Numbered from the stretch's first letter, positions 33,416-46,440 are shown. The stretch: DNA of 64,000 nucleotides from Blastobasis lacticolella (GCA_905147135.1 LR990044.1:20963622-21027621); one strand, 5' to 3'. A program made the numbers and translations. Notes: a model not told the origin generated them from the letters alone.

Positions 33416-36400
33416 CTGAGACCACTTTTATACATTTTAGTTCCCTGCCAAGATTTGTGAGAAAAACCTCAACAGTCAATAATGATGAACTGTAGACAGG
33501 TAATAATTATGATGACATTGTAAGTGACAACGGGGCAAACATTATTCGCATCGATGTCAATGTAGCGCATTATAATTTTCGGCATGTCACAAAATAACGT
33601 TGACTTTCTTTTACAAAACATTCTGAGAGTTACTAAGGCTCAATCTTATCGACATTTTTATTTAGACGGGTGTTATTTAAAGTGATGCCACTTTTATGGA
33701 AGCGCGTCGTCTGTCTGCATGCCCGACTGGGTAGTTAGCTTCAGCATGGAAAATGTTCCCATTACGTAGCCAGCTACGAATTTTGACGAATGAATCGAAA
33801 CGCGGTTTAAAAAAAAGTTTTTATTCAGCGTTAGCCGATGTAAAGAGAAATACGAGTAATAATGTGTTTTCCAGATACGCTATTTTAGAATTGAATTTAA
33901 GCAAATTATAATTTGTTTAATATTATGTATATACTTAGTACAAATTCTAACGATAATAGCATGGCATTAGTTAGTTACTTTAATGTGCTTACAGGGTTTT
34001 TGTGGCATCTTATTGTAACAACAAGAAAACAATATCATTGGTCTTGAATCTCTTCTATCATTTCGTGCGGAGTCTGAGATCGCAAGTAGTTTCCAACATT
34101 TCCAACACAAGCGCAAGCTTCTGTCTCTACTCTAAACCATTGCACCGCTCTCTAACGGTACCACAGCCCGCATTCTTCGCCGCATTGTTTTGGCCAATCT
34201 ACATTAATGGGACGGTCGTCACGTCACGCCGCTCATACATTACGCATAAGACCAAGTAATACTGTACAGTTTTGCGCACACACCAATCGGTGTAACGCAA
34301 AAAAACGTAGCGGTAACAACTAACGATGTCTGGGGAAATTATGATGTCGAGGGAGACATTGACTCGGTTGGAGATGAAGATACCTATGGATATGAAACTA
34401 GTAATTTGTTACATAACATTGGTCTCAACTTCAATTGTGATTAAATATCTAATAATACATGAGTAATAGCTTACATTTATTCACGGTAGCTTTGTGAATG
34501 TAAATGGAAATCACATTGAACAAGTAACAATAAAATTGTAAAATAGCAGGCTCATTGGCAAGCTTTTACAAGTAGGATATTACATAAAATTAGGTATAAG
34601 TACCCATTGCGCCAAGTTTTAGTAGAAATTCAAGCTGTAAAGCGTAGTATGCAAGTCAGAAGTGGTTGTAAAAGAAAGTTGAATTCCTGGTTTCTCCAAG
34701 GAACAAAGATATTTAATTACACAACTCGCCCGTCTCGAGCGTGCGGAAGAACTACGATCACTTTTTTCTTCAATCCAAACGGAAACAGCGAGAGAGAATT
34801 AAATCAATAAAACCGATTGCATTCATTTCCCGGGATGCAAACAAAACAGACTGCAATTAATTTCCACCGATTTACATAAGCAATGTCTGAATGAATAAAC
34901 ACAAACTTGTATTGTGTAATTATTGCTGTAGCTTAATACCATGATCGATGTTATCTGACAGCAGCTTCATTGAACAATACGGTGTAACTCCCCACGCACG
35001 AGTGACCGATCCACAAAATAAAGGATTTACAACAATAAATTTCCGTACCGGTCAAAACAGTACGAGAGGAATCATCGTCCGTGAAGATTATAACGTCCAT
35101 ACAGCATGCGAGAGACGATTAGAAATATAATAAAATGCTGATCTGACAGGCGGGCACATTCGCAAATCCATAAAAGGGGAAGGCCAATGTCAACGACCCG
35201 CACCCGTGGCACAACAATGCAACAGATCGGGAAATAAAAAGGGTCTTAAGCCATTACGGGGCGAAATTAACGATCCAAATGGCCAGAGCATTGGTGATAC
35301 GGATAGCGTAGCACGCGTGCCACGTTTTTTAACAACGGCCGTTGAGAACCTGTTTCTGACGATTAAAGGAATAATGCTAATGTTTGGTATGATAAATATG
35401 TCGGGTTCCTCGTTAATATTGGATCGCTGTTACTTTCAAGCTTTATTGCAGTCAACGTATTGATTACGTACGTATTTTGTTAGTTTTAATCCATTGAACT
35501 ATTACTACGAGTATCTACTTAACCTGAATAAGCAAACCGCAAAAGAATTTTCAATAAAACCAAAATTGGAAAGTCAAATAATCCATCAAGGAAGGAACAG
35601 CTCAGTGAGCGACGCAAGAAATCATTGGCTCAAAGGTATCCCCAAAGCCGATATTGCAAATCAAATTTGTCCGCGTATTAAGTGTGCGTTATAACCGAGG
35701 GCGGACGGTTAACCAGAGCTTGGGGACGGGAGTCGATCAATTTCAAGGGTCCCCTCCGCGTATTCAAATCCTTCTTTGTCTTTCTTATTCCACACACTGG
35801 CTGGATCACAATAAAGAGATCTCAGGCCCACGAGTTCACTGTTTTGTGATTCACTGATCGATATCCCTCTCACTGGCCCTCTCGTCACATTATTTGCTCT
35901 AAATTACAATAGCTATGTTTACACTTTCATAGTTGCTTGCTTGTAAACTTTAGTTAGCATTGCATGTAGTAATTGATTTCGGATTTATAAACGAGAATGA
36001 CGGTTACGAAATTCAAATTTGGGCCGTTAAATTTTGTGCTTAGCTAATTGCGTAGCTTAGGTACTCGATTGGATATCCTCTTGATTCGATGAAATCGAAT
36101 GTTGGGACATTTGAAATTATGGATTTAATGAATCACCTATCTAATGTCGGACAGGTTAGTTCTATTATGAATCGGCAGTTCTTAACGGGGGTATTTGCAA
36201 AGGCACGCTGAATATACGAAAATAATAAATATGGGCAAGTGTTTGCATGTCACCGGTGCAACGTGCTATTGTGTTTGCAGGTATGGCCGACGATAAGAAT
36301 TTTATCAGTGATAACAGCACCTCTGTTGATGATATCATTTAGGACAACAACAAATTAAACACGGTTTTCAGCAGGTGATAATTACAAATTACAACACTAT

Positions 36401-36620
36401 TTCTCTATTGACAATAAAGTAAAAAATAATAAAAATACCTACGTGTAACAAAACGAAAACAGTTGCAAAATCACTGAGCGTAACGAAAACACAACATTGC
36501 AAAAAAATATATTCCGAAGAAGCACAAAAACTAAAGGAACTGCACAAAATTTGCGTAAAGGTTAACTTTACCGGCGCAACTTGATAACTTCCATACACTT
36601 TATGCACAAAATAGACGACG
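33416..36620. other. no gene seen; low-repeat stretch
   Basis: No match to the repeat families in this window over about 3 kb. The part at 34840-35480 has mixed base composition with TAAT words and no convincing frame, and might be conserved noncoding DNA. Several 60-85-codon frames have no motifs. Confidence 0.35.
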
Positions 36621-36649
36621 ATATCAAATTTTTGCGTGAAATTTGATAT
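36621..36649. repeat. perfect 11-bp hairpin
   Basis: 'atatcaaattt' at 36621-36631 and its complement at 36639-36649, with loop ttgcgtg. It borders the CpG-rich patch. Confidence 0.85.
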
Positions 36650-36800
36650 GTGTACTGTGTTACGAGAGGAAGCGCGGAAACGGGACACACGTCCGTTCGG
36701 CTCGGCGACCGGCACCCGACTGGCACCGACTCGTGCCGTGTCTGCGGTCGCGACGGCTACCACGCATGCCCGGAACAGAAAACGCATCCACAACTTTGAT
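36650..36800. other. CpG-rich patch
   Basis: A dense run of CpG and GC-rich words ('ggctcggcgaccggcacc', 'tctgcggtcgcgacgg') in AT-rich surroundings. It opens frames on both strands (84 codons plus, part of a 138-codon minus frame), as GC-rich DNA does. It may be a promoter, a noncoding exon or an old GC-rich repeat; the sequence does not decide. Confidence 0.3.
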
Positions 36801-38090
36801 ACCAATTTTGCAACTAAACACTTCCCAGATCAAAAATTCAGAACATTAAGTCCCTCTAAACATGTTGCGTCTCGTTTACGCTTGCGATAGTTAATGCTAG
36901 TGAAAGAGATAAAACGCGCGGGCAAGGTCGGTCGTGATTGTATTGCAACATCGCCCACGGCAACAGTTCAGGTTTTACACCTGGTTCCCAAAGATAAGGT
37001 GATTTAAAGTAACTCTGGGACCATAAACATGGAATGATACGGATTTGGTGTCAATAAAATTGTATTTCAGCTATTAAAATTCCATAGGGGGAGATTGGAA
37101 ATAGATAAGTCGATTTGGTAATTAGATCTTCTGTTAATATTAAGTATTGCATAAGCTTTAGCAAAAAAGCAAATGAAATAAGGAAAAAGAGCAGTAAAGA
37201 GGGCTCCAGCAGAAGCCTGGGTTCTGGGGACCGTTCGGACAATGATGATGATGACTGCACAAGCTTTATAAGAAAGATTACGATCGAAGGGCACCATCTC
37301 AGAGATTCAAGCCAATCTCATCTACTAGCGGTGTTACTGCCGACAGACGGACGAGACTCTGGCGAAGTGGCTTTACCCTAACGGGTTATGCGGGTCAGAT
37401 GGCAGTCACTGCACGTAAAAAGCCAAAACACCACAACTTTTTAATTCTAAATAAAAAAGTCTCGCTACTCTTATTAGTAGCAATCCTATTATAACTAAAC
37501 GTTATATTCACTTGTCTTGTTTTTTTTTTCTGTTATTCAATGTAGGTATATTCAAGATACACTTATTGAAAATCACAAAACCATAAAGAAATAATCAACA
37601 GTACTTATGTAAGAATGCGCCGCACGCGGCACCATCGAGCCAGTAACAACTTTGATTGGCCCAACGAAGACCACTACACAAAGACTATGCATGATCACTC
37701 ATGGATTTTATGCACTTAAATCTAGATTTTATCATAGAATCACCACCAATGGCATATCTGGCCGTATTAGTATAGAAGAATCGTTGTCTATCACTAATCT
37801 GTCCTTTGATAATTCATAGTCAATCATTTGTTATGATAATACCCTTGTTTTTACAACTTTCTCAAAGAGTTGGAGAATGCTGTGTTGAAAATGCACCATA
37901 GAAATTGCTGGTTTTCGGAGGTCCTGGCTTATCTGCATGTGCATAGTCCTAGCTTATATGCCTGGGCGAGTGGCGGTTAACTACAGAACGTTTTTCAAGA
38001 AACTTCCTGCTGCGTACGACCATTCAATGGAATAATCTTCAATACGACAAGGTCCCTTCAAGAAATAGCCTACACATATATTTGAGGTCA
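36801..38090. other. no gene seen; one shared short repeat
   Basis: 'gtcactgcacgtaaaaagcc' and 'aaaacaccacaac' (37398-37438) recur as 'gtcgcacgtaaaacggcaa' near 62278, probably old LINE debris. An 88-codon plus frame at 37115-37381 is S/K/R/D-rich with no known motif. Confidence 0.35.
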
Positions 38091-38195
38091 GCAACGCCAA
38101 GTGACCCCACTGGCGTTACGAATGTCCATGGGCGGCGGTGATCCCTGACCATCATGTGACCCGCTTGCTTGTTTGCCATCCATTAAAACAAATAT
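38091..38195 (+). mobile_element. J1 LINE 3' fragment
   Basis: 'ccactggcgttacgaatgtc', 'catgggcggcggtgatccc' and 'cccgcttgcttgtttgcc': the plus-strand J1 tail without coding. Confidence 0.7.
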
Positions 38196-40604
38196 GACAT
38201 TATTAAAGTACCCAGAAGAGTTGAAACTGTGCCAGACACCAAAAGGTTGAATTGAGAGTATAACTAGACGCTAAATGAATTATAGCATCCATAACAATTA
38301 ACAAATACTATTGTCCTTCATACAGTTTCATTATACGATACCAAACTAGAATAACAAGTCTCGTAACAGCTTACATTTGTCACTTTCTCCGTGGCATATA
38401 TGGCGTCGTTATAAACGAAAGTGAACATAGTTCCATACACTACAATGGACAATAGACATACTATTCTATTTGTGGGAGTTTCGGCACTTTCATGTCACTT
38501 GTGTCACGTGTGATAACCATAAATGTGCGAGAAAAAACGTGATGGTGGCAATTGAATTCAAAAGCTGTGAGCTGTGGTTGTGGACTATGACCTGGAATCA
38601 TTCCATGAAAATTAAACGTAAATAATTGGGTTTAGCTATTTTGGGAAACAAGCAAATACAAAGCTTCCAAACTGTTTTTTTCTCAACTTCTAACCCGACA
38701 AAAATGTCACCTGTTTAGTTAAGACAGGCGACTTAATCAAAATGAAACCGTTTTAAGAGTACTATTCTGGCACTGCACCATCCATACGCAATCGCCATGT
38801 ATACGCAGTCAAAACTATCAACTAAAACTGGCCAATCACGTGAATATTCTTGCTTCTAAATTATTGGGAAATGGAAGTATGCAACACACAAGACTGAGGA
38901 GAAACAGCATTTTAATTCTAATAAACCGATTTCCAAAGGAATAGTGTGCGAAGCCAATGGGAATTTTCCTCACTGAAAATACGACAGATGCAGACAGATG
39001 TCAGATGAGGAAGCAGCTAAATGTTCATTAAAAATTGTTGTGTTAAGCAGAATCCAAGAAAGAAAAAAACTGCAGCACCCAGGGAATTGAGAACGAGAAC
39101 AATATTTGTTCATCTGTGACCTATATGACCTACAATTACCATAGTTAACAATATAACAAGTCACGCAAACATAAAATCTAAACTCAACAGCATTTATTTT
39201 ATTGGTTAGAGTACCAACAGCTTATAAAACAAACAAGTAGACACATTCAAGCCAATTAGGTATAGGTACTCGCTCATAACCACAAACTAAAAATATAGGT
39301 AAGCACTTCAATAAAACACATATTGCAGAAAAATAACAGAAAAATAAAATAATCAATGTGGTACCAATGTATCTTACTATCTAGCAAGATTAGACTAACA
39401 TATTATCATCAATATTCATCATATCATAATATCATCATATTATTATCAAAACATAATTACACACCGCTTTCATCCACCGCTTCAGGAATAATCGTCTCTT
39501 CGATGATCGATTCGATGAATCATCTCGACGACGACAGACTGAGTCAGCCGTAATTAAACTTACAAACAACGTATTCGACACTCCCACAAATTGCCCTAAA
39601 TCGAGATAAAGACCCAGGAAGACACGGAAGCCCGAACAGCGCATAACATATTGCGAAACAAGACAAACTCATTTATTTGTTTGCTAACGGAAATACTGGC
39701 GGCGGCAAATAAACAAACAAACACAGTTTCGCTCAGCAAATATATCAAAGCGAGTCGAACCAAACCGTCGAGTCGAGGTGAAGCAGGGTTATACTCAAAT
39801 AAAATACTCAAATACTCTTTATTTCAAAAAATTCAAAATATGTATCGTAGGCTAGAGCGTCAGAGAGCACGATATGTGGAATCAGAAACACGAATCTGTC
39901 AATGAGGTCCCTGGAGAGGTTTTTCCTAAAGTTCAACATGGACTTCAAGAAAGAGGTGATAAGCTTGTCACCTTGACGGTATGAAATAACTAACTAATTA
40001 ACAATATGTCAAGATACAGTTGATACCACTAACAGATCGAACTGGCTAGGATACAGCTCTAGAGCAGCAATGAAAAAAATGTTCTGAGCAAATACCACAG
40101 TTCAAAACAGGAAATGTAAAACAGACAAATCGCGGGTAAAAGTTAATGATACTTGATCATCTTTATTCATTTTCAGAGAAGTATCCAAATCTTCCTGCTA
40201 ATAAAAATAAATAAGGTCTTAAACTTAGTTTAAGTCTACCATTAATCAGTGCTATCTTGAAAAAGAAATGAAAGCGAATAAAAATACGTTCCCAGACGAC
40301 TGTTACGACTGAAAACTGAAAAAAGATGGCGTGATGTGAGTGTGCATTGGACTGGCTGAAAATAGCTCTTGATAGCGAGTGGGAAGCAGGGACGAGACTT
40401 TTATCCAGAAATGGAATGACACTGACTACAAATATTGTAGAACAGAAAAGGATATTCACTTTATTTATTATTGGTGTCGCATGTAGGTTACTTTACATGG
40501 GAATACATCAATAAATAGGAAAAGCCTATCAAAGTACATCTTTATATTATCTAAAGTTTTTCCTTTGCACTATAACATGAGGCTCTTCGAAAGGCATGTT
40601 TACA
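38196..40604. other. no gene seen; one LINE-tail-like patch
   Basis: 'catttattttattggttaga' and 'gtaccaacagcttataaa' (39189-39224) resemble 59545-59580, so a shared LINE tail is likely. Frames at 39356-39905 overlap on both strands without motifs. Confidence 0.4.
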
Positions 40605-40863
40605 GGTGGAGCTCGTCTAGTCTAAGATGACGCGCCCCACTACTTAGTTAGTTGATTTCGATGTGTGAGTGCAAATATTGATAACGACACTCCATTTGTG
40701 TGGGAGCCAATGAACGAAGCGTGTTCCTACGTTTGAATCTCACCGGCAACTGAATGACCAATTACAACGGCATTTGTATATGTATTGCATCCATATTTTA
40801 AACTTGCTTGTGTGCGTTAATGCGATAGTGGGGCGCGTCATTTTAAATTAGACGAGCTCTACC
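40605..40863 (+). mobile_element. MITE-1, copy 3
   Basis: 259 bp, same orientation as copy 1, both terminal repeats present. One terminal base change (GGTGG for GGTAG) at the left. Confidence 0.88.
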
Positions 40864-40869
40864 TCGAAG

Positions 40870-40975
40870 GCCGGCACAGCATCCGCTCCCCTTAGATTGC
40901 AGATGTCCTGGGCGACGGTGACCGCTTTCCGTCAGGTGGACCGTCCCGTGTGCCTTCCTAGGCAAAAACTAATTT
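40870..40975 (+). mobile_element. J2 LINE 3' fragment
   Basis: 'ccggcacagcatccgctccc', 'ttagattgcagatgtcctgg' and 'gcgacggtgaccgctttcc' are the plus-strand counterpart of 32030-32117. Confidence 0.65.
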
Positions 40976-40979
40976 TAGT

Positions 40980-41032
40980 ATCTACTGCAATCTCCAACCG
41001 GTCTGTCAAGCGTAGAGATTTCTGAAATAAAT
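40980..41032 (+). mobile_element. SINE-C fragment
   Basis: 'ctgcaatctccaaccggtct' and 'gtcaagcgtagagat' correspond to the middle of SINE-C only. Confidence 0.5.
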
Positions 41033-42994
41033 CACCTTTTCCCTAAGAATGGTACAGACTGTAGTTAGCATCCACGAAAAACAAATAGCAACCTACTTTA
41101 GGTTTAATATTATTATTTCACAATCATAAATAATTATAGTTTTATTATTAAGTTACTATGGCAGTTAATATGAATAACCTCACGATATAGCAGAGGCAAC
41201 GAAACTAATTATGCCAGCGGAAACTATCGTGTCAATCCTTCAAATTCACCATGTCAAAACCACAACTCCCAAAGCCTGTACGAAACACATCCTCTGATAA
41301 ACAAATATAACTTTGCTTACAGGCTCTCGTGTTTGCATTAGCTTGGCAAACAGTGGGTAAAGGGCGGAAACATTATTACAACTCAGGACTCTTTACCGAT
41401 GTAACCGCCACGAGATTCGAGACATATAAATTTGCAAACAGAGCTTGTACAATTCTGGCTGGACTTCGCTCAAGCTATTGTAGACAGGAGGAAAGCCAGC
41501 AATAGTCCTGAAAGTGACAATACAGACGCAAGGAAAATAATCATAGGTAGAACAGACAGAGGTTGTGGTGACGGGTATCTTGAAATATAAGTTGAACCGA
41601 GTAAAGCTCCGACGATTTCAAATATTAAAGTTAATCGATGCGTAAACATTCAAGTATGGTGTTAAGGCAATTGAAATATAATATCTCCGCGAGGATTATG
41701 CAATGAAATTGTAAGAATGAGTAATGTTATATTTTTAGACTTACATTTGGCTTATCAACTCTCTCATATCTACACTACATAAAACTGTAACTGATCGTTG
41801 TATGTAAGGTAAAAAAGGAACCTTAGGGGTAGTCATTATGCAAGACATCATAATGCGTAACTTTATTTTTTTATTTGTCTTTTATTTGTGTGTTTGTGAG
41901 CTTTCTCAGACGGTAAAATCGCATTGTGGATGCGGATGTCGCCAGCTTTATGTAACATTATGTTTCTTTTATTTCAGGTAAGCCAGTTCACAAAAACAGA
42001 GAAATTACAATTTAGAAAATGCCATCTTGAAAGCCGGAAGGAAGACATTCTTAAAAATTAAAGATACCGCGCAATTTTGAAAATTACTACAAGGAAGACG
42101 ACGAATATATTGTGGAAATATTGTATGGAAAACTAAAGGGGAAAACGTAAAATTTGGTTCGTAAAATAAGTTCTTTATGCTGCTCAGTGACAAACGATTA
42201 GACCCATGTAAAGGAAAAAATATAATTTTAAATAAAAATTTAACACAAACTAGGCAAAGCTTTGTGGAAAGCGGCAAAGATCTTGAATAAGAATGAATTA
42301 CGGTTAGTACCTACTTAAATGAAACGTATTACCGAGCGGAACAGGATCCTAAAGTATGACCAAATATGACTATTAAACGTCCTATAAAGTCGCTATGAAC
42401 ACTGTAAACGCATAGTTTCGGCCTATAAAGCCTGCGGTAGCAAACTGGGCCAATTCGCAACAATTTATGGTCGCCTTCAAACTGCCCGTTTTATGGTTTT
42501 ACAACATATTTATCGCTTTATTGCGTTTATTACGATTTATGATAATGTTTCTGGACAATAAAAAGTTTTCCGCTCCCCTACGTATAAGCTCAGTTATGCG
42601 AAAGGCTCCGGGTTTGATAGTATGGTTTTATTGGGATTTGTTCATCTTTTTACTCGACTACGGCGGAGGCAAAAGGAAGTATCGAAAGCGGAGTAACGCG
42701 CTCCTTTTCTTCTATGCTACTGATATTGATGAATCAGGTGTCAGTTAATATATTGACTTAGGTTAATACCTTGCAATCGGAGATTCAAATGCGAAGGAAT
42801 ATCTGAAAGTAATATCTAGAAAAGTGGGAAGCCCACAAAGTCTTGGATATCGGAGGGTTGCGCGTCTGTCTGTATTCTTTACATATATCAGGTTACATTT
42901 CGAAGAGTGTGCTCAGACAGGTATACTTAAGTGTTACAGATATTTACAGGTGTTGTTGTGGTAAATCCTACTAATCTTACTTCCTTTTTTATTG
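41033..42994. other. no gene seen
   Basis: Contains a 93-codon plus frame at 42467-42748 with two hydrophobic stretches. It has no homology I recognise and no splice evidence, so it is not called. Confidence 0.35.
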
Positions 42995-43068
42995 CCTATG
43001 GAGGTACACGGACGTACAGTGCACCTGATAGAAAGTGGCTACCGTCGTCCAGGACATACATACAACTA
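42995..43068 (-). mobile_element. J2 LINE 3' fragment
   Basis: 'tattgcctatggaggtacac', 'gcacctgatagaaagtggc' and 'taccgtcgtccaggacat' match the J2 tail, inverted relative to 40870. Confidence 0.6.
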
Positions 43069-43090
43069 CTACTATTATGAATAATTCACA

Positions 43091-43385
43091 TCACTCGTAA
43101 GTGAGAGGTATCTTATTCGACTCCCACTGCGGCCATATACCAATAACTCTTTTCTGAATTATGAGTGCTAACCGACGCTCTTACGGTTAGAAAAAACATC
43201 GTGATGAAACCTGCAAATTCAGGCGGCTGAATGTGTCACCATGATCCCCCCCCCCCCTACCCCCTCAGTCGGTTACCCGATATCTGATTTTTTTTAATTA
43301 TCTGATCTGCCAAATCTTGGATAATGGTCAAGGTGGACCCCAGGCACTAGTGCTCGAGAGCATAACCAGGACATTAAAGCCAAAA
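43091..43385 (+). mobile_element. SINE-A, degraded
   Basis: The partial head begins at 'actcgtaagtgagaggtat' and has a mutated B box region, followed by 'catcgtgatgaaacctgc' and an RTE-like tail 'aaccaggacattaaagcca'. A poly-C run disrupts the middle. Confidence 0.75.
43246..43258. repeat. poly(C) run inside SINE-A
   Basis: About 13 Cs replace the 'aatctggtcagg' part of the SINE. It may be slippage or a local assembly fault. Confidence 0.6.
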
Positions 43386-43675
43386 TTACTACTGCAGTGC
43401 GGTTGGTTTTAGGAACATTTTAATTTTCTACCCACACAAGAGGATTTATGTATAAAAGTTTGTGAAAGTGTGTCTCTCTCCCAAAAACTTGTAAAAGAAC
43501 TTTCATGACATTTGACAGTGCAGTAACTTATAATCCAAAACATATTAGGCTATAGTTTATATTGGAAGGACCTGAAGGAAAAAGTCATCGCCGGGGATTA
43601 TAAGGAGATGAAGAGGTTGGCAGACAGGAGAGAAGAGTGGCGATTGCTTCACCGACAAGAGTACTCTTAAATAAA

Positions 43676-43926
43676 TAAATAAATAAATATTCGTGGACAA
43701 ATTCACACAGCGCCATCTAGCCCCAAACTAAGCAAAGCTTGTACTATGGGTGCTAGATAACTGATATACTACTTAAATACTTTTTAAATACATACTTATT
43801 ATGCATAGAACACCCAGACCCGTAACAGAAATTAAAATTCATCATTTCAATTTCTGCCCGGCCGGGAATCGAACCCGGGACTTCTTGCGTGGCCGGCATG
43901 TTGACCACTGAACCACTCAGGTCGTC
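43676..43926 (-). mobile_element. SINE-B, full length with tail
   Basis: Plus-strand order: (AAAT)n, 'attcgtggacaaattcacac', 'tagccccaaactaagcaaag', body, then the inverted head with an intact B box 'gggaatcgaacccggga' and 'accactgaaccactcag'. It is the best single SINE-B in the window. The (AAAT)n run would be its 3' tail. Confidence 0.85.
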
Positions 43927-44287
43927 AAATATATGATTATGATGATATGTACCCGCGAGAACATGGCATTAACGGATTTTACCCGGATAAAGTCGCGTGG
44001 TAGATAGTTGGTTAGTTGTCATACGTAAACAGAGTCTACGTACGATACTAATCTGCGGTTCGCATCGCAATGCTTGGTTTTAGTTAATTAATTCGCATTG
44101 ATTAATTGTAGCACGCTTAACGCTTAATATGAGCTCTAGATACACGTTCATTGTTGGATAGACTTGTGTTTCAGAGGGATTATTAATGAACTATGCGTGA
44201 GACTAATCCGTAATCCTCTGTTTGGTATGTGGAAGGCGATATTGTATTTCGCCAACTGACGTATGCATTTTAGGCAACTAAATCATG
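43927..44287. other. no gene seen
   Basis: Unrecognised spacer between SINE-B and the long-TIR element. Confidence 0.4.
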
Positions 44288-45107
44288 TATATGTCGCAGC
44301 TATCTGGTTAAATCAGCCATTTACTGAGAAGGCTAGTCAGTTCATTAAATGCCGGCATTCAGATAAATGCCGGCATTCAGTTGAATGCCTTGGCCGGTCG
44401 TTGATTGAAGTAGTAACGCTTAACGTTTAACTAGTTGGCTTATAGTAAGCAAGCCCTTTGAATACAGTGGTCTAAACTCAGGCAGGTGATTTAAATTTCG
44501 TAAAAATTTTATCCACTTCGGCGCTGGTAGTGACCAAAACGAATATGACGTATGAAAGCTCACATAGCAAGCTATGTCTTTGTAATTTTTTCGTATTAAT
44601 TAAATTTTAAGGTTGGTGTAGGTACACGTTCTAAAGTAAGAATAAAGATAACTTATTTATATATATTTTTTTGGTTTTATCTATTTTTATTAAAAAACTG
44701 CATCATACAAAAATAATAAACTTAATTATCTAACTAAAATTAAATAAACCTAAAAGCCTAATCAAAAAATCTATATGTACACATAGTGTTTTAAAAATTA
44801 CTAACAATAAATGGGCATTATATTTATATAAATCTGAATATTTTTAGCCTGAAATAAACTGATTATTATATATATTTTTTTAAATCTTAAGTAAGGTTCT
44901 CATTTAGTTACGGACTCATGGTCACTCTAAACAAACATCTATATCCCATTTAAAGAAACGGCTAAATCACGTTCAGCCAAGTAGCTGAACATTACATTCA
45001 ACTACTTAGCTGGTCGTCCTTTAGCCACTCAATTGAATGCCGCCGTTTAATTAACTTACTAGCCTTCTAATTAAATGACTGATTTAACCAGATGGCTGCG
45101 ACATATA
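44288..45107. mobile_element. element with long (~75 bp) terminal inverted repeats
   Basis: Left end TATATGTCGCAGCTATCTGG; the right end inverted reads TATATGTCGCAGCCATCTGG. Similarity continues through 'ttaaatcag', 'agaaggctagt' and 'cggcattca' with about ten differences. Inside each end are further short palindromes ('gccggcattcag' repeated at left, 'ttcagccaagtagctgaac' at right). The centre is very AT-rich and noncoding. The TSD is unclear because the ends sit in TATA. It is probably a MITE or foldback element. Confidence 0.8.
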
Positions 45108-45244
45108 TAACTGTCATGAAATACAACTAACAAAACTAGTAAAAGTAAACATGGAAACAAAATTATTCGAATCTTGGTCACTTTTCGCATTGAATTACAG
45201 TTTTAAACAACTACCTGAGACGAGATACAGGTAGAGAGCCAGGA

Positions 45245-45365
45245 TGTCATACGGTAGACAAACGGGCAAGCGGGCACCTGATGGAAAGTGGTCACCGCTG
45301 ACCTATAGGCATGAGCATCACTAGAGGTATCGCCAATGCGTTGTCCATCTGTAAAACCCCGGGGT
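45245..45365 (-). mobile_element. J1 LINE 3' fragment
   Basis: 'cggtagacaaacgggcaagc', 'gggcacctgatggaaagtgg' and 'gccaatgcgttgtccatctg' match the inverted J1 tail seen at 33075. Confidence 0.7.
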
Positions 45366-46339
45366 AGAATTATATCATTTTTTTTAATAAAAAGCAAAAC
45401 CGACTTAAAACACAAAAATCTAAAAAATAAGCTTTTTATAATACAATACGAGTAAGTACGATATCTTTATTTTTGCACTCGGTGCCAGCACAGTAATAAT
45501 TATTAGGGGAGATGTTAAAACATTTGGGGAAGGGGGAGGGTTATAAATAATTAGATATGAAACAAGTACCCTTTCAAACCAAACGAAAATCCAAAACGGT
45601 AAACGCATCCTCCAATAATCGGGAAACAGACATACAAAATAAAAGATTCCGACGAATTTAGAACCTCCTCCTATTATGAAGTTCAGTTCAAAATGTCACA
45701 ACGTGCCTATGATAAGACAAAAAACGAAAACTCCGCGTCGAATTACCATAACAAATCAACCGTTTACTTCTCCATCAAAAGAATTAATTGCTAAAAAAAA
45801 CCAATATTACTCCACGATCGCGACCCCATCTGTGTCCATAATCCTGGCCAGTTAAAATCAATGCAGCCTCGCCAACCACCCTTAAAAGGGGGTGGGGGCT
45901 ACTTAAAAATAATTTACGTCCCCCCTGTAATACTCCTCATTCATTAGCCCCCATTAATTTATCGAAAGTTCACAGAATCAGCCCCCGGTACAGTCTCCGC
46001 GCAATCTTTCCCACTTTTGGGATATTATTTAATTTAGCAAACAGCATCGGACAATGACGGAGCGTTGAAGTTTTTGGAAGGGTTGAGATAGATTTTGATT
46101 GCTTGCGTTTTCGGTGGACTCCAAGACTTGGAGTCTTGTAAAGCCTGTAACTTTACAGCGGACAGAATTGTAAATGAACATTTTGCGTATTAATTACACT
46201 GAAATTATAAATATGTATCACAAAAATATTCACTAACTCTCACGACAGTCACTAACCAAATAGTAGTTTTGGTTAGTGACTTTCACATAATGCATTCGAA
46301 CCTTAAACAAAACAAACATTGTATTGCTTTATATACCTT
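45366..46339. other. no gene seen; C/G-run patch
   Basis: No repeat match. A patch at 45875-45990 has several C5-C6 and G5 runs, including the small hairpin 'ccacccttaaaagggggtgg'. Function unknown. Confidence 0.35.
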
Positions 46340-46440
46340 AAAACGACATGTACATAGTAACACTTAGACCCTTAACATAAATTTAAAATCACTTCACTTC
46401 ACTCCCCAGTCGGGAATCGTCACCGGAACCTTTTGCGTGC
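46340..46440 (-). mobile_element. SINE-B, very degraded
   Basis: 'tacatagtaacacttagacc' and 'cagtcgggaatcgtcaccgg' follow the order of the inverted SINE-B body and head. Confidence 0.5.

Noticed and set aside
36389..36805. 138-codon minus frame
   Set aside because: Half lies in the CpG-rich patch and half in AT-rich DNA with abrupt composition change; no motif or splice support.
42467..42748. 93-codon plus frame with hydrophobic stretches
   Set aside because: T-rich DNA gives hydrophobic residues easily, and nothing else supports coding.
43850..43926. Second tRNA-like segment (inverted)
   Set aside because: It is the SINE-B head, repeated at 5270, 11094, 29609 and 63480, and attached to the SINE-B body.
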